From NCBI GenBank assembly GCA_029931535.1, contig JAQPZY010001560.1, positions 3,906,001 to 3,970,000 of the forward strand: a stretch of DNA of 64,000 nucleotides, given 5' to 3'. The translations under genes were made by a program, and so were the position numbers. Position 1 is the first letter of the stretch; each line of letters starts with the position of its first letter. Shown here piece by piece: positions 55,346 through 64,000 of this stretch. The notes beneath the pieces were generated by a model. The model was not told the DNA's origin. It made no database searches and saw nothing but the letters and a program-made list of their open reading frames with translations. The stretch is from Margaritifera margaritifera. Its lineage: Eukaryota > Mollusca > Bivalvia > Unionida > Margaritiferidae.

Positions 55346-56080
55346 CAATTGTTGGATTGACATGCAGGCCCGAACCTTCTTATGGCATATCTGTATGAAT
55401 CATGGTACACATATTAGACTAGTGTTCCAGATGTGCCTTTTGCTATTCATATTTGTTCAGTTTCAGTATTTTCAGTTTTTATTTTCTGCCTCAAGTCAGG
55501 TATATTATGTGATGTCTTTGTCCATCCATCCATTTTCTTGCCTGACCTCTAACTTTCCAAGTCTTGGAGATGTTCTGATGAAACTTCCCCAGGTATATGT
55601 GATGATAGGACAGTGTCACATACCATAGTGAAAGGTAAAGGTCACAGCAAGGGGAAAGCAAAGTAGTGGCTTGAATCCATGTCCAAGGGGTACCTTTTGC
55701 TAGATGCATGTTATGACTAGATGTGGTGTCATACACTACAGCCTAGCTCACTGCTCAAGGTCAAGATTATGGCCAGGGAAAATGTAAGTGAATGACTTGC
55801 ATCCTTATTCTGGGTATTGACTTTTTGAACCACTGAAAATATTTTGAAGAAACTTTTGTACATCATGACTAAATGCAGTGTCACATATCACAGCCATGAT
55901 TTCTGTCTCAAGGTGAAGCTCACCTACTGCAAGGTTAAGGTCATATAAAAGAATAATAAACTGAATGACTTTTATCCTTGTCAGGTTTGTAATGAAACTC
56001 AAGCCACTTGTACGGTCATCATGGGGGACATTTAATTCTACAATATTTATTTGTCTAAGCTGTTTCATTTACAAAGATAT
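55346..56080 (+). repeat. Array family 2-like block
   Basis: It starts with a loose part, then units with TGTCTTTGTCCATCCATCC, CTGATGAAACTTCCCCAGG, GTGTCACATACCATAG and CTCAAGGTCAAG (55755). The TCAAGGTCA words again sit at the end of each unit. Opposing frames 55362-55736 are shadows. Confidence 0.6.
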
Positions 56081-56969
56081 TTTCATGAAACATTTATGTC
56101 TACAAGATTTTTAAGTTATGAGCAATGGTATACACCAATTTAATTTTTGCACATGCAGCATTGTACATTATTGTGTATGAGGTTCATGTGTAACACGTCT
56201 GCAGCAACTTGGCTTCCATATAGTTGTGTTATCAATTTCTAAAAATCTGTTAAAGATTCATGATTTTAGGGGGATCATAATATTATAGTAGACTTTAAAG
56301 ATTTTAAATTTTATTCCAACATCTGTACTGTTTATTCAGTACAGTAATGAAGGGTTTCATTGTCATCCAGTTTTGTCCTTCATTAATTCAATATTTTATA
56401 ATTTGTACCAGTTTTGCTAAATGCTGTTTCTCTTCAGTGTATTTGCCCTGGCTGTATTAAGGTATTGCTTTTTTTACCACCTTTTGAAACTACACACACA
56501 TACATACCACATCCAGTAGTTACCCCACTCCACTCAAATTTTGTCAAGATTGGTGTATTATGTGCTGCATATGGTGCTCTTGTTGGTATATTTGTCTGTC
56601 CATCAGCCACACATCAATTTCAGGGCAAAACTCCAAAACTTTTGTAAGATATCTTGGTGAAATTTTCTACATTTATTAGAGTTAGTCATGCAAATGTGTT
56701 TTGTGCTATTCACACTTCTTCACTTCAAGTATTTTTAATATTTTTCTCCATCCATCCATTATACACACTTTCATTTTAAGAGTAAAACTTGTGATTCCTG
56801 TTACTTTCCAGTATACTTTATAAACACTAAACTTTGAATATATAAAATCTTCTACAAATCCTTTTGTCGCCTAACAGACTTTTTGGCGTGGCAGGGAATA
56901 CAGATGACACCGTCTTGTCAGTTTTGGGTAAACAAGTTTTAGGGTCTACCTAAAACTGTAGCTGCGGAA
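56081..56969. other. No gene recognised
   Basis: AT-rich sequence with loose similarity to array units near 56600-56770 (TTTGTCTGTCCATCAGCC, CTCCATCCATCCATTATAC). Confidence 0.35.
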
Positions 56970-56974
56970 ACCGT

Positions 56975-57530
56975 AGTGCTTAAAGTCAACCTTTGAACTT
57001 GTGATTTGGATACGTGTTAGCCCTAAGGTCCACGGCATTACAAAACCTTGCAGGATTTCCAGATTGCTCAGATCTGTAAGTTTTTGATGCCAAAAGAATG
57101 ATTTAAATATATACTGCCATGATACCTCATAGCTATGTTCTGCAGGTATTTCTCATCATTTCCAAGGTGGAAAGATGTCATGGTTGCTTGTTCATTAGTG
57201 ATGGAGCCACTAAATAAACCGGTGTCAAGCTTGGCATACTCTGCCAGCCGAACTAGCGTGTTCATATATCCCACATAGCTTTATGGTCTTTCTGGTGTAC
57301 CAGACCTACCTGCAGGCCTCATCATATGTGCCGAGAAATGTTTGGAGAAAATAACTATGGAATAGCTTTGAGCCATGTGTTACTTCAACAATTCTATTGT
57401 ATCTAAAACTTGCAGATCTGAGCAATCTGGGAATCCTGTTAGGGGTTGTAATGTTATTGACCTTAGTGCCAATACTGAGCATTCAAATTAAGAGGTCAAA
57501 GGCCAGCATTACGCACTAAGGGGTCCTCAA
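56975..57530. mobile_element. Foldback element with ~120-bp inverted ends
   Basis: The left arm has CCTTTGAACTTGTGATTTGG, CTAAGGTC, GCATTACAAAACCT, GCAGGATTTCCAGATTGCTC and AGATCTG. The right arm has their inverted counterparts, CAGATCTGAGCAATCTGGGA, ATCCTGTTAGGGG, TTGTAATGTTAT, GACCTTAG and AGGTCAAAGG. The arms are near-exact in the inner 40 bp. The 320-bp centre holds a 68-codon minus frame (57274-57068) with no known motif. The outer edges and target duplication were not fixed. Confidence 0.7.
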
Positions 57531-58335
57531 CTACGCTCTACTAAATGTGCATGTGCAAGGGGTGCAAAGTAATAGAGTTTTTGTAAAAATTGCTACTAAT
57601 TCCACTATTTGTCCTAGCACTGCCCACCCTCATTGCATAGGAAAATTGTTAATAATTGCACAAAGACCGTACAATTTATAGACTTATTTGTTTGTAAAAA
57701 TTAAGTAAAAAAATCCAATTATTACTTTTGGAGTTAAACAAGTTAAAAGTTACTATATTTTTTCTACATTTAATTCACTTTGTAAGACCATGCTAGTTTT
57801 TGCCCCCACATGTTTACTTGTATTTAACACTGTGTAATCACTTATGCCAGGCAACAGCTGGTGATCCTTTTATTAGTAGAGATAAGGGGAGTGCTAAGTA
57901 TGGTTAAAAGACAGTGGAACTATTAATAATTATCTATTATCCAGATGACTGAGGTTTTCTCTGCAACTCTTGTTTTATTAGACATTCATACTTCTTATAT
58001 CAACTGACCTGTCAACAGCTGTCAGTCAATTACAGATTATCAAAGATCACAGTGGACTTCTAACCAATTGGAGTGGAAGCTGACAGTTATTATGCAATTA
58101 CCTCTGTACTTATTGTTGCCAGTCCTCACTGACTGAACTCCAACACTTGGAAAAATGTCCCTGTGTAACAAATTAATCTTAAATATAATTTTTTTTTTTT
58201 TTCAGCAGATTTCTATAGAATTTTCAGTATTTACCTAGCTGTGTTGTTGAAGTATGTATGCACATTTTTACAGCAAAATCTTGAATTTTGAAAACTTTGA
58301 TATGCTAATAATAGGCAGAGCATAGTTGATAGGTC
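57531..58335. other. No gene recognised
   Basis: AT-rich; nothing assigned. Confidence 0.35.
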
Positions 58336-58500
58336 AGTTATTGTTGAGCCCACGTTAGTGGAAGCGAGATGGTCACTTTTCAGTGAAGGTTTTGGTTAGT
58401 ATTTCATTTGCATATATTTCCTAAATCCCTTGATAGATTCTCATCATACTTTTTACACCAGTGCTTTGATCTTGGACTCGACATGCACACCCTGGCTGCC
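58336..58500 (+). repeat. Array family 3 fragment with head
   Basis: GTTGAGCCCACGTTAGTGGA then AGCGAGATGG is the family 3 head, followed by one partial unit (AAGGTTTTGGTTAGTATTTC, ATATTTCCTAAATCCCTTG). Confidence 0.75.
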
Positions 58501-58914
58501 TTGTATTCACAATTTTAATATTTGCAAACATAATATGAATACAGTGGTGTCTGTGTGGAAATAGATTTGAATAACCAAACATATATGTTCATCTAGGCTG
58601 TGTATGGATGTATAGATATGCATAAAAACACCAAAGTGATCACTACATTGAGGTTCACATGGTGGACATGACAAATATGCTGTTCTTCACAGTATTTGCA
58701 CATTTCACTGTCGATCAGCAAATTCTGCAAATGAGTGCATACGGTATCCCCTACACTACCGTAATTTAAAAAATAAGTATTTGGTTTTCACAAACAGCCA
58801 TCTTTGGATTGCGAGAACACAAACAGCCACCTTTTGTACTTCTTGTTTTAAATGCTTTGGGTTTCAAATGAAAAAAAGTCATTTCTGCAAGACACTTTAT
58901 TTGCATGTCCCTTA
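58501..58914. other. No gene recognised
   Basis: AT-rich; AACAGCCATCTTTGG and AACAGCCACCTTTTG near 58792-58835 are a short local duplication. Confidence 0.35.
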
Positions 58915-59225
58915 GTTATCAGCTTGTAAAACAAAACACCTAATGAACAAAATAAATGCTTAAGCTTGAATAGAAATAACAACAATGTACACACAGCCAT
59001 TTCTGCAAGATGCTCGATTCACTTTTCACTCGGTATATCAACTTGTAAAACAGAAAACCTAACAAGCATTCATTATATCAACTCGTAAAACAGAACACCT
59101 AACAAGCACTTGGTATATCAACTTGTGAAACAACACACCCAGCAAGCACTCAGTGTATCAATTTGTAAAACAACACCTAACAAACAAACAAATGCTTAAG
59201 CTTTAATAGAAATAATAACAATTTA
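58915..59225 (+). repeat. Minisatellite (~43 bp) flanked by a larger duplication
   Basis: About four units of GGTATATCAACTTGTAAAAC and AGAACACCTAACAAGCACT run from 59022 to 59190. The flanking text at 58920-58990 (TGCTTAAGCTTGAATAGAAA) recurs at 59193-59225 (TGCTTAAGCTTTAATAGAAA), so the array lies inside a tandem duplication. Confidence 0.85.
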
Positions 59226-59924
59226 CTTTACAGTGAACAAGTAGGTGATACAATATAGAAGCAAGATAATTAACATGCAAATTGTTATAAATTCTTTCTA
59301 TTTTCTGCTAGGTATATTATACTTCCAAAGATAGAATGGTTATGATGTCCTTCAAGTGACTTGTGCCGATTGCCAGACTGACAATTGGGCTGCTTGTGCA
59401 CAATTTACTGAATACCCCCCTGCCCCCTAGTATATGTTTTACACTCTGCTTTATCCACCCCTCTTCCTCCCCCATTCATGGACATGCTGTTTAGGTTTAT
59501 CACCTGTGCTTAGAATCAGTGTACAGTAACTGGGAAGGAGTTGACATCCAACAGAGTTCAGTCATTTTTAAAATCAAAATCAAAACTTTTTCTTAAACTA
59601 ACCATGAAAATTAGCACGTATGAAGTTGTGATTGATATGGTTTTTTTCTCTTGTTAAACTGGTCAAGTTTTGGACCTCAGTTATGGACTACGTGAGCAAA
59701 AGCAGATTTGAAAATTTCTTTTTCAGTTTTTTTTTGCTTTTTCCATTGCCCACAATCGGTGTTTTAGTTTTGTATTTCCTAAGTCCTGTCTGAGAGCAAC
59801 CAATTCACTGAAAATCCAACTAGAGCTATTAGCGATGGTTGCATCATAAAGGGCCACAGTAACAACAGTTGATTGGCAGGGCCTTAAACATTGAAACTTG
59901 TGTTGGTTAACGATGTTAGGAGAA
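59226..59924. other. No gene recognised
   Basis: AT-rich with a C-rich patch near 59415-59475; nothing assigned. Confidence 0.35.
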
Positions 59925-61478
59925 TGGTCACTCAGAGGTCACAACTCCAAATGATGACATAGAATTTGAGAAATCCTGCTTATTCAAGGTATTGTCAGTA
60001 TAAAGCTACATGCTAAATTTGGTTGAAATCCAACAATCCTTGGTAAAGTAGTGCTGTGGGAACCTATCCAGTGGACAATCGGCAAGCCATAACTCCTGTA
60101 TATGGTGTTGTGGAATGATAGAAAAAAACTCAATGAAGGTCTTATTTATATAAAGTTGCATGCTAAATTTGGTTGAAATCCAAAAATCTTTAGTGAAGTT
60201 AGCTGCAGAAACCCCAAGTTGGGAGAATGGAAAATTATGCGGCATAACTCCCCTAATTGATGTTGTAGAATGCTGAAATCCAAACTTATTCAAGGTCTCA
60301 TTAATATAAAGCTGCTTGCCAAATTTAGTTGAAATCCAACAATCCTTATTGAAATTGTGCTGCAAAGAGAAAAGTCAGAAGGATGGGTAATCAGGGGGCA
60401 TAACTCCTGTAAACAATGCTGCAGAATGCTGAAAATCCATTTCATTCAAGGTCTTGTCAACATGTAGCACATACCAAATTTGTTTAAATACAGAAAAGCT
60501 TTGTAAAGTTATGCTGCCAAAACTTAAGTCGGGAAGATGGGCAATGAGAGGCATAACTCTTCCAAGTAATGTCAATGAACACTTGAAATTTAACTAATTC
60601 AAGGTCTCCTCAGTATAAATTTTAATGTCCGCTTTGATTGAAATCTAATAATCCTTGGTAAAATTGTGCTGCAAAAACACAGGCAGGAGGAAAGGCAATC
60701 AGGGGGTCGGGTCATAACACCTGTAAATGATTTTGAGGAATGCTGAAAATCAAACTTTCAGGGTCTCATTAATTGAAAGCTAGAGGACAAACATTATTGA
60801 AATCCAACAATTTTTTTTATAAAGTAATGCTGTCAGAATGATGGGCAATCTGGTGGCATTACTGCTGTAAATGATACCATCAAATGCTGGAAAAGGAACT
60901 CGTTCAAGTACTCCTCAACGTAAAGCTGCATACCAAATTTGGTTGAAATCCAATTCTTGGTCAAGTTGTACTGTGAAATCCAAAGTCAGGAGGATGAACA
61001 CTCAACGTGCATAACTCTTGTCAATGATGTCATCGGATGCTGGAAATCAAACTCATTAATGTTCTTATCAATATAAAGCCACAAACCTTGGTAAAGTTAC
61101 ACTGTAGAAACCAAAATGGCAGGACTGGCAAGCAGGGGACATAAATCCTGTAAATGTGAATAGCTTGGTTTCAAACTTGCATGATGTACAGCTGCATACC
61201 AGATTTGTTTGAAAACCAACAATCCTTGATCAAGTAGTGCCTCGGGAATGAGAGTCAGAAGGACAGGTTATCAGGGACCATAACTCTTCTAAATAATGGC
61301 ATAGAAGGCTGGAAATCAAACCCTTTTGAGGTCTCGTCTGTATAAAGCTGCACACCAAATTTGGTTGAAATTCAACAATTCACTGTAAAAGTTATCTGCG
61401 GAAACCAAATTGTTGATGCACAGACAGACATGATTATTATTGTGCTCAGCCAACTTTGTTGAGTGAGGCCCTAATAAA
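59925..61478 (-). repeat. Array family 4, ~150-bp units, with stem-loop edge
   Basis: About ten units carry CCAAATTTGGTTGAAATCCA, ACAATCCTTGGTAAAGT, GCATAACTCCTGTAAATGAT, GAATGCTGAAAATC and AAGGTCT. The anchor AAATTTGGTTGAAATCC recurs about every 150 bp. The right edge has CAGACAGACATGATTATTAT followed by a stem-loop (CTCAGCCAAC TTT GTTGAGTGAG, with a 2-nt internal mismatch). If the stem-loop is the head, the array reads on the minus strand. Minus frames 60365-60006 and 60575-60375 stay open across units and are incidental. Confidence 0.8.
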
Positions 61479-61994
61479 AAATGAGTGATAATTGGACATC
61501 AATTTATTATGTATCACACAAAGTGCAACTTGGAACAGTTTACTTGCTGAGCTTGCCAACATTTATTTCAAAGTAAGCAACTCTGTTCAAACTCGAACTT
61601 TCATTTAAAAGATACTCGAAGTATTTTATTATTCTAAAGATGGACACTCAATAAGTATTTTTATTCCTAATGTTTATCTTATTTCTTTCTCCCTATCATA
61701 AACAGAACAAAACACTCACTTTTAGATTCAGTGTTTTTACAACAACTGAAGCAAACTCAGAGACATTTACCAAGTTAACAAGTTGTAAAACAAAATAATT
61801 TGAAATCGTAAACTTCAACAGTTGGAAGCTGTCAATAAAATAAGATGGATAAATATTGGATACGATAGAGATCTACCTATGCTCATCAATAACTAATAAA
61901 TTATAAACTCATTTTAAAATTCATAGGGATCAAACACAAATGGTGCCCTAAATGCCACAACAACCATGAACTTACCACATGATGTTCACATTTA
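61479..61994. other. No gene recognised
   Basis: AT-rich; nothing assigned. Confidence 0.35.
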
Positions 61995-62255
61995 TTTGTG
62001 ATCTGATCTCATGGCATAACAATCTGATGTCAGAGAGTAAGTCACATAGTGAAGTAACACCTAGCAATGTCACTCAGAAAAGCAAAAGTACTTACCATTA
62101 TGTGACAGAATCTAAAACTTGTGTTCATCAGGCATTACAATCTGGTGTCACACTATGAAGTAAAATATAGCACTGTCACAGAGTAAGGAAAATGTCCTTA
62201 CCATTATGTGATACACAGAATCTCACACTTGTGTTCATCAGACATTACATTGATA
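61995..62255 (+). repeat. Short tandem array, ~125-bp units
   Basis: A little more than two units share ACAATCTGATGTCA or ACAATCTGGTGTCA, AGTAAG, CTTACCATTATGTGA, CAGAATCT.A.ACTTGTGTT and CATCAG.CATTAC. Confidence 0.75.
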
Positions 62256-62688
62256 AAACATTTATAAAAATTTCAGTATATATTCGTCAATAACTAGTGT
62301 CACTTGCAATATACCACTTGCTACAGTTTACAGCATCTAATATTTATTTTACTTGTTTCATACATTTTTTTATCTAATAAACATATTTTGAAAGATTCTT
62401 TATATAATAAGCAGATAGATATGGGTAATTTAGACTAATACACATAATTATGATTTGCATATACAATTATTACTCTTTTCCTTAGCATAATTTAGGATTG
62501 AATCATCCCCAACAGGGAGGACAGACAGACCAATGGATGCACAGGTGGGATTCTATATATCACCTGCTTCTTTAAGTGGTGGCATAATAAAAATAAGCTA
62601 AAACAAAATCATCACTATTCACAGCAGAAAGAATACTGTGGAACGTCCTTGAATTTTAAAGCCATGGAAAGTAGCCTGATCTCTGGAT
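62256..62688. other. No gene recognised
   Basis: AT-rich; nothing assigned. Confidence 0.35.
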
Positions 62689-62815
62689 AATGACCAGCCT
62701 AAAATACATCAGCAGGCTGTTGTATGTTGATTGGTTTTAACAGCACAAGACCTGCTAAAATATATCAATAGGATGTTGTATGTCGATTGGTTTTAACAGC
62801 ACTTTCAATACATTA
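62689..62815 (+). repeat. Tandem duplication of ~62 bp at a SINE edge
   Basis: CAGGCTGTTGTATGTTGATT then GGTTTTAACAGCAC is repeated as AGGATGTTGTATGTCGATT then GGTTTTAACAGCAC. The second copy runs into the SINE tail, so the duplication includes part of the SINE end. Confidence 0.75.
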
Positions 62816-62960
62816 CTGGCAGTATGATAACAGAGAAAATGGAAGCTAAGTGCCTTTCACAAAAACGTACCAAGGCAGCCAACCTGGGTGGGTATCGAAC
62901 CCATGACCTTTGGATTACGAGTCCAACAATATACCAACTTAGCTACTGTGGCTGTTGGAA
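62772..62960 (-). mobile_element. tRNA-derived SINE (minus strand)
   Basis: On the minus strand it reads TAGCTAAGTTGGTATATTG, then TTGGACTCGTAATCCAAAGG, then GGGTTCGATACCCACCC (B box). Next come the shared body AGGCACTTAGCTTCCATTTT and the tail AGTGCTGTTAAAACCAA. It is the same family as 18044-18240. Confidence 0.85.
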
Positions 62961-63424
62961 GAGGAATAATAATAATAATAATAATTTCTTCCAAAGTACT
63001 TGTCATACCACTAATCATGTACAGTAAAAAACAATAACAAAAAAATTGAACAAAATGTAAATATTGATAAACAGTACAAATATGTATGTTTGCCTTAAAT
63101 ATACAGCAAAAAAAGTAAGACAAAAAAATCAGATATTTACCCTTACTGGCTATAACTGACATGTAATAGCATCAGGTACTAAAATCTGCAGATGATGCTT
63201 AGAAGCATACAAAATGCCTTTGGATATCGGGTCTACCCTTCATAAAGATTCGAACAATGAAGTTGTATGTTTTCTAAATTTGAAATTTTTCCAGAGTTTC
63301 TTCAGCTCCTCTAAGGACTTTGGTACACAAAAGTTTTTTAAACACTTCTAACAACATTTTGGTTGCTACACTACTGGCTAATACCAAATATTATTTGAAC
63401 ATTTCAAAAAAAATAAAATTAAAA
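62961..63424. other. AT-rich, short (AAT)n run, no gene
   Basis: An AAT run at about 62966-62985 follows the SINE. The 101-codon minus frame 63162-62857 mixes SINE and flanking sequence and is not a gene. Confidence 0.45.
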
Positions 63425-64000
63425 TTGCATTTTTGAACAAGAGTCCCTGGAACTGACTGACCCTCTACTTTCCAAAAAGAATTTCCAGGAATTCAATACA
63501 AGACCATTTGATCTTTTTAACTGCTAAGTGTTGAAACCATCTCTGATATTCCCGAGTGACACGATTTTCAAATTAGCCACTGTGGCAGACATACTGAATG
63601 TAAGATTGGCAGCATTTTCATTTAGAAGAAATAAGATGACATTAGAAGACTTTTGGGAAAACCCCAATGCTGATATGACCATCCATTCAGGAGAATTAGG
63701 GATAAGAATTTAAATATGTTCATTGTGGCAGATATATTTAAGGTCACATCAGCACCATTTTCATTCGGAACCAACTAGATATCATAATTATTCTTATGGT
63801 GAAAACCCATAATGATATGACTTTCCATTTAGGAGGAGTAGCAATAACAAGATTTTCAAGATGGCAGCCATGATAGTCATACTGGGTTGTTAGATCAGCA
63901 TCATTTTCATTTAGTACCTATTAGACCTCATAAGACGTCTTCTGGTGAAAACCCAATGTTGATATGACTTTCCATCTAGGAGGAGTAGGCAGCCATAATG
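63425..64000 (-). repeat. Array family 1 with 120-bp module, inverted, cut by window end
   Basis: From 64000 downward on the minus strand come three to four ~140-bp units (GCTGCCATCTTGAAAATCTTG in part, GGTGCTGATATGACC-like words, CCATCCATTCAGGAGAATT on the plus strand). They are directly followed by the 120-bp module at 63550-63425. This places the module at the distal end of the array. Confidence 0.75.

Noticed and set aside
60006..60575. Minus-strand genes with repeated WISTKF motifs
   Set aside because: They are translations of array family 4 units.
1..64000. CRISPR array
   Set aside because: The tandem repeats have no constant short repeat with unique spacers, there are no cas genes, and the DNA is clearly eukaryotic.

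Overview
The window looks like non-coding, repeat-saturated nuclear DNA of an invertebrate animal. A mollusc or another marine lophotrochozoan is my best guess, resting on the mix of DIRS elements, a CR1/L2-type LINE, tRNA-derived SINEs and many head-to-tail arrays of 130-170 bp units. That is inference, not proof. The DNA is AT-rich. There is no bacterial-style gene layout, no rRNA and no convincing free-standing tRNA gene.

Host gene: the only candidate is a plus-strand chain of short exons at 24266-24385, 39290-39434, 41586-41642 and possibly 43882-43908. The splice phases agree at every junction. The joined peptide is Gln/His/Ser/Pro-rich, like a disordered tail, and I cannot name the protein. 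The intron between the first two exons is almost 15 kb and is largely filled by transposons.

Mobile elements: there are three long DIRS-type tyrosine-recombinase retrotransposon copies (about 1745-4309, 18415-21496, and 32135-34311 plus 38827-39178) and one fragment (about 10300-10610). A CR1/L2-like LINE lies on the minus strand at 24540-26995. A 4.5 kb Tigger/pogo element (34312-38824) sits in the third DIRS copy at a TA site, and that element contains a 1.3 kb hAT-like element (36828-38121). A mariner transposase remnant (minus strand, about 7930-8680) lies in a 2.1 kb TIR element (6966-9091) that split a repeat array. Other remnants are a pogo-like transposase C-terminus (29888-30712, minus) and two more BED/hAT-like pieces (13196-13870 minus; 14990-15610 plus). 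Several MITEs have readable TIRs and target-site duplications.

Simple architecture repeats: at least six unrelated families form arrays of roughly 130-170 bp units (6.3-13.2 kb, 16.7-18.0 kb, 18.2-22.0 kb, 42.1-42.6 kb, 44.8-46.8 kb, 51.8-56.1 kb, 59.9-61.5 kb, 63.4-64.0 kb). Three of these families carry a short stem-loop at one edge, a layout that recalls Helentron-associated (HINE/pearl-like) elements. One group repeatedly carries the nonamer TCAAGGTCA, the monomer site of SF-1/ERR/FTZ-F1 nuclear receptors.

Order of events can be read in places. The GGTCA-bearing array at 18.2-22.0 kb predates DIRS copy B, which split it. DIRS copy C predates the Tigger element, which predates the hAT element inside it. 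All coding regions of the elements are broken by stops, frameshifts or deletions, so none looks autonomous.
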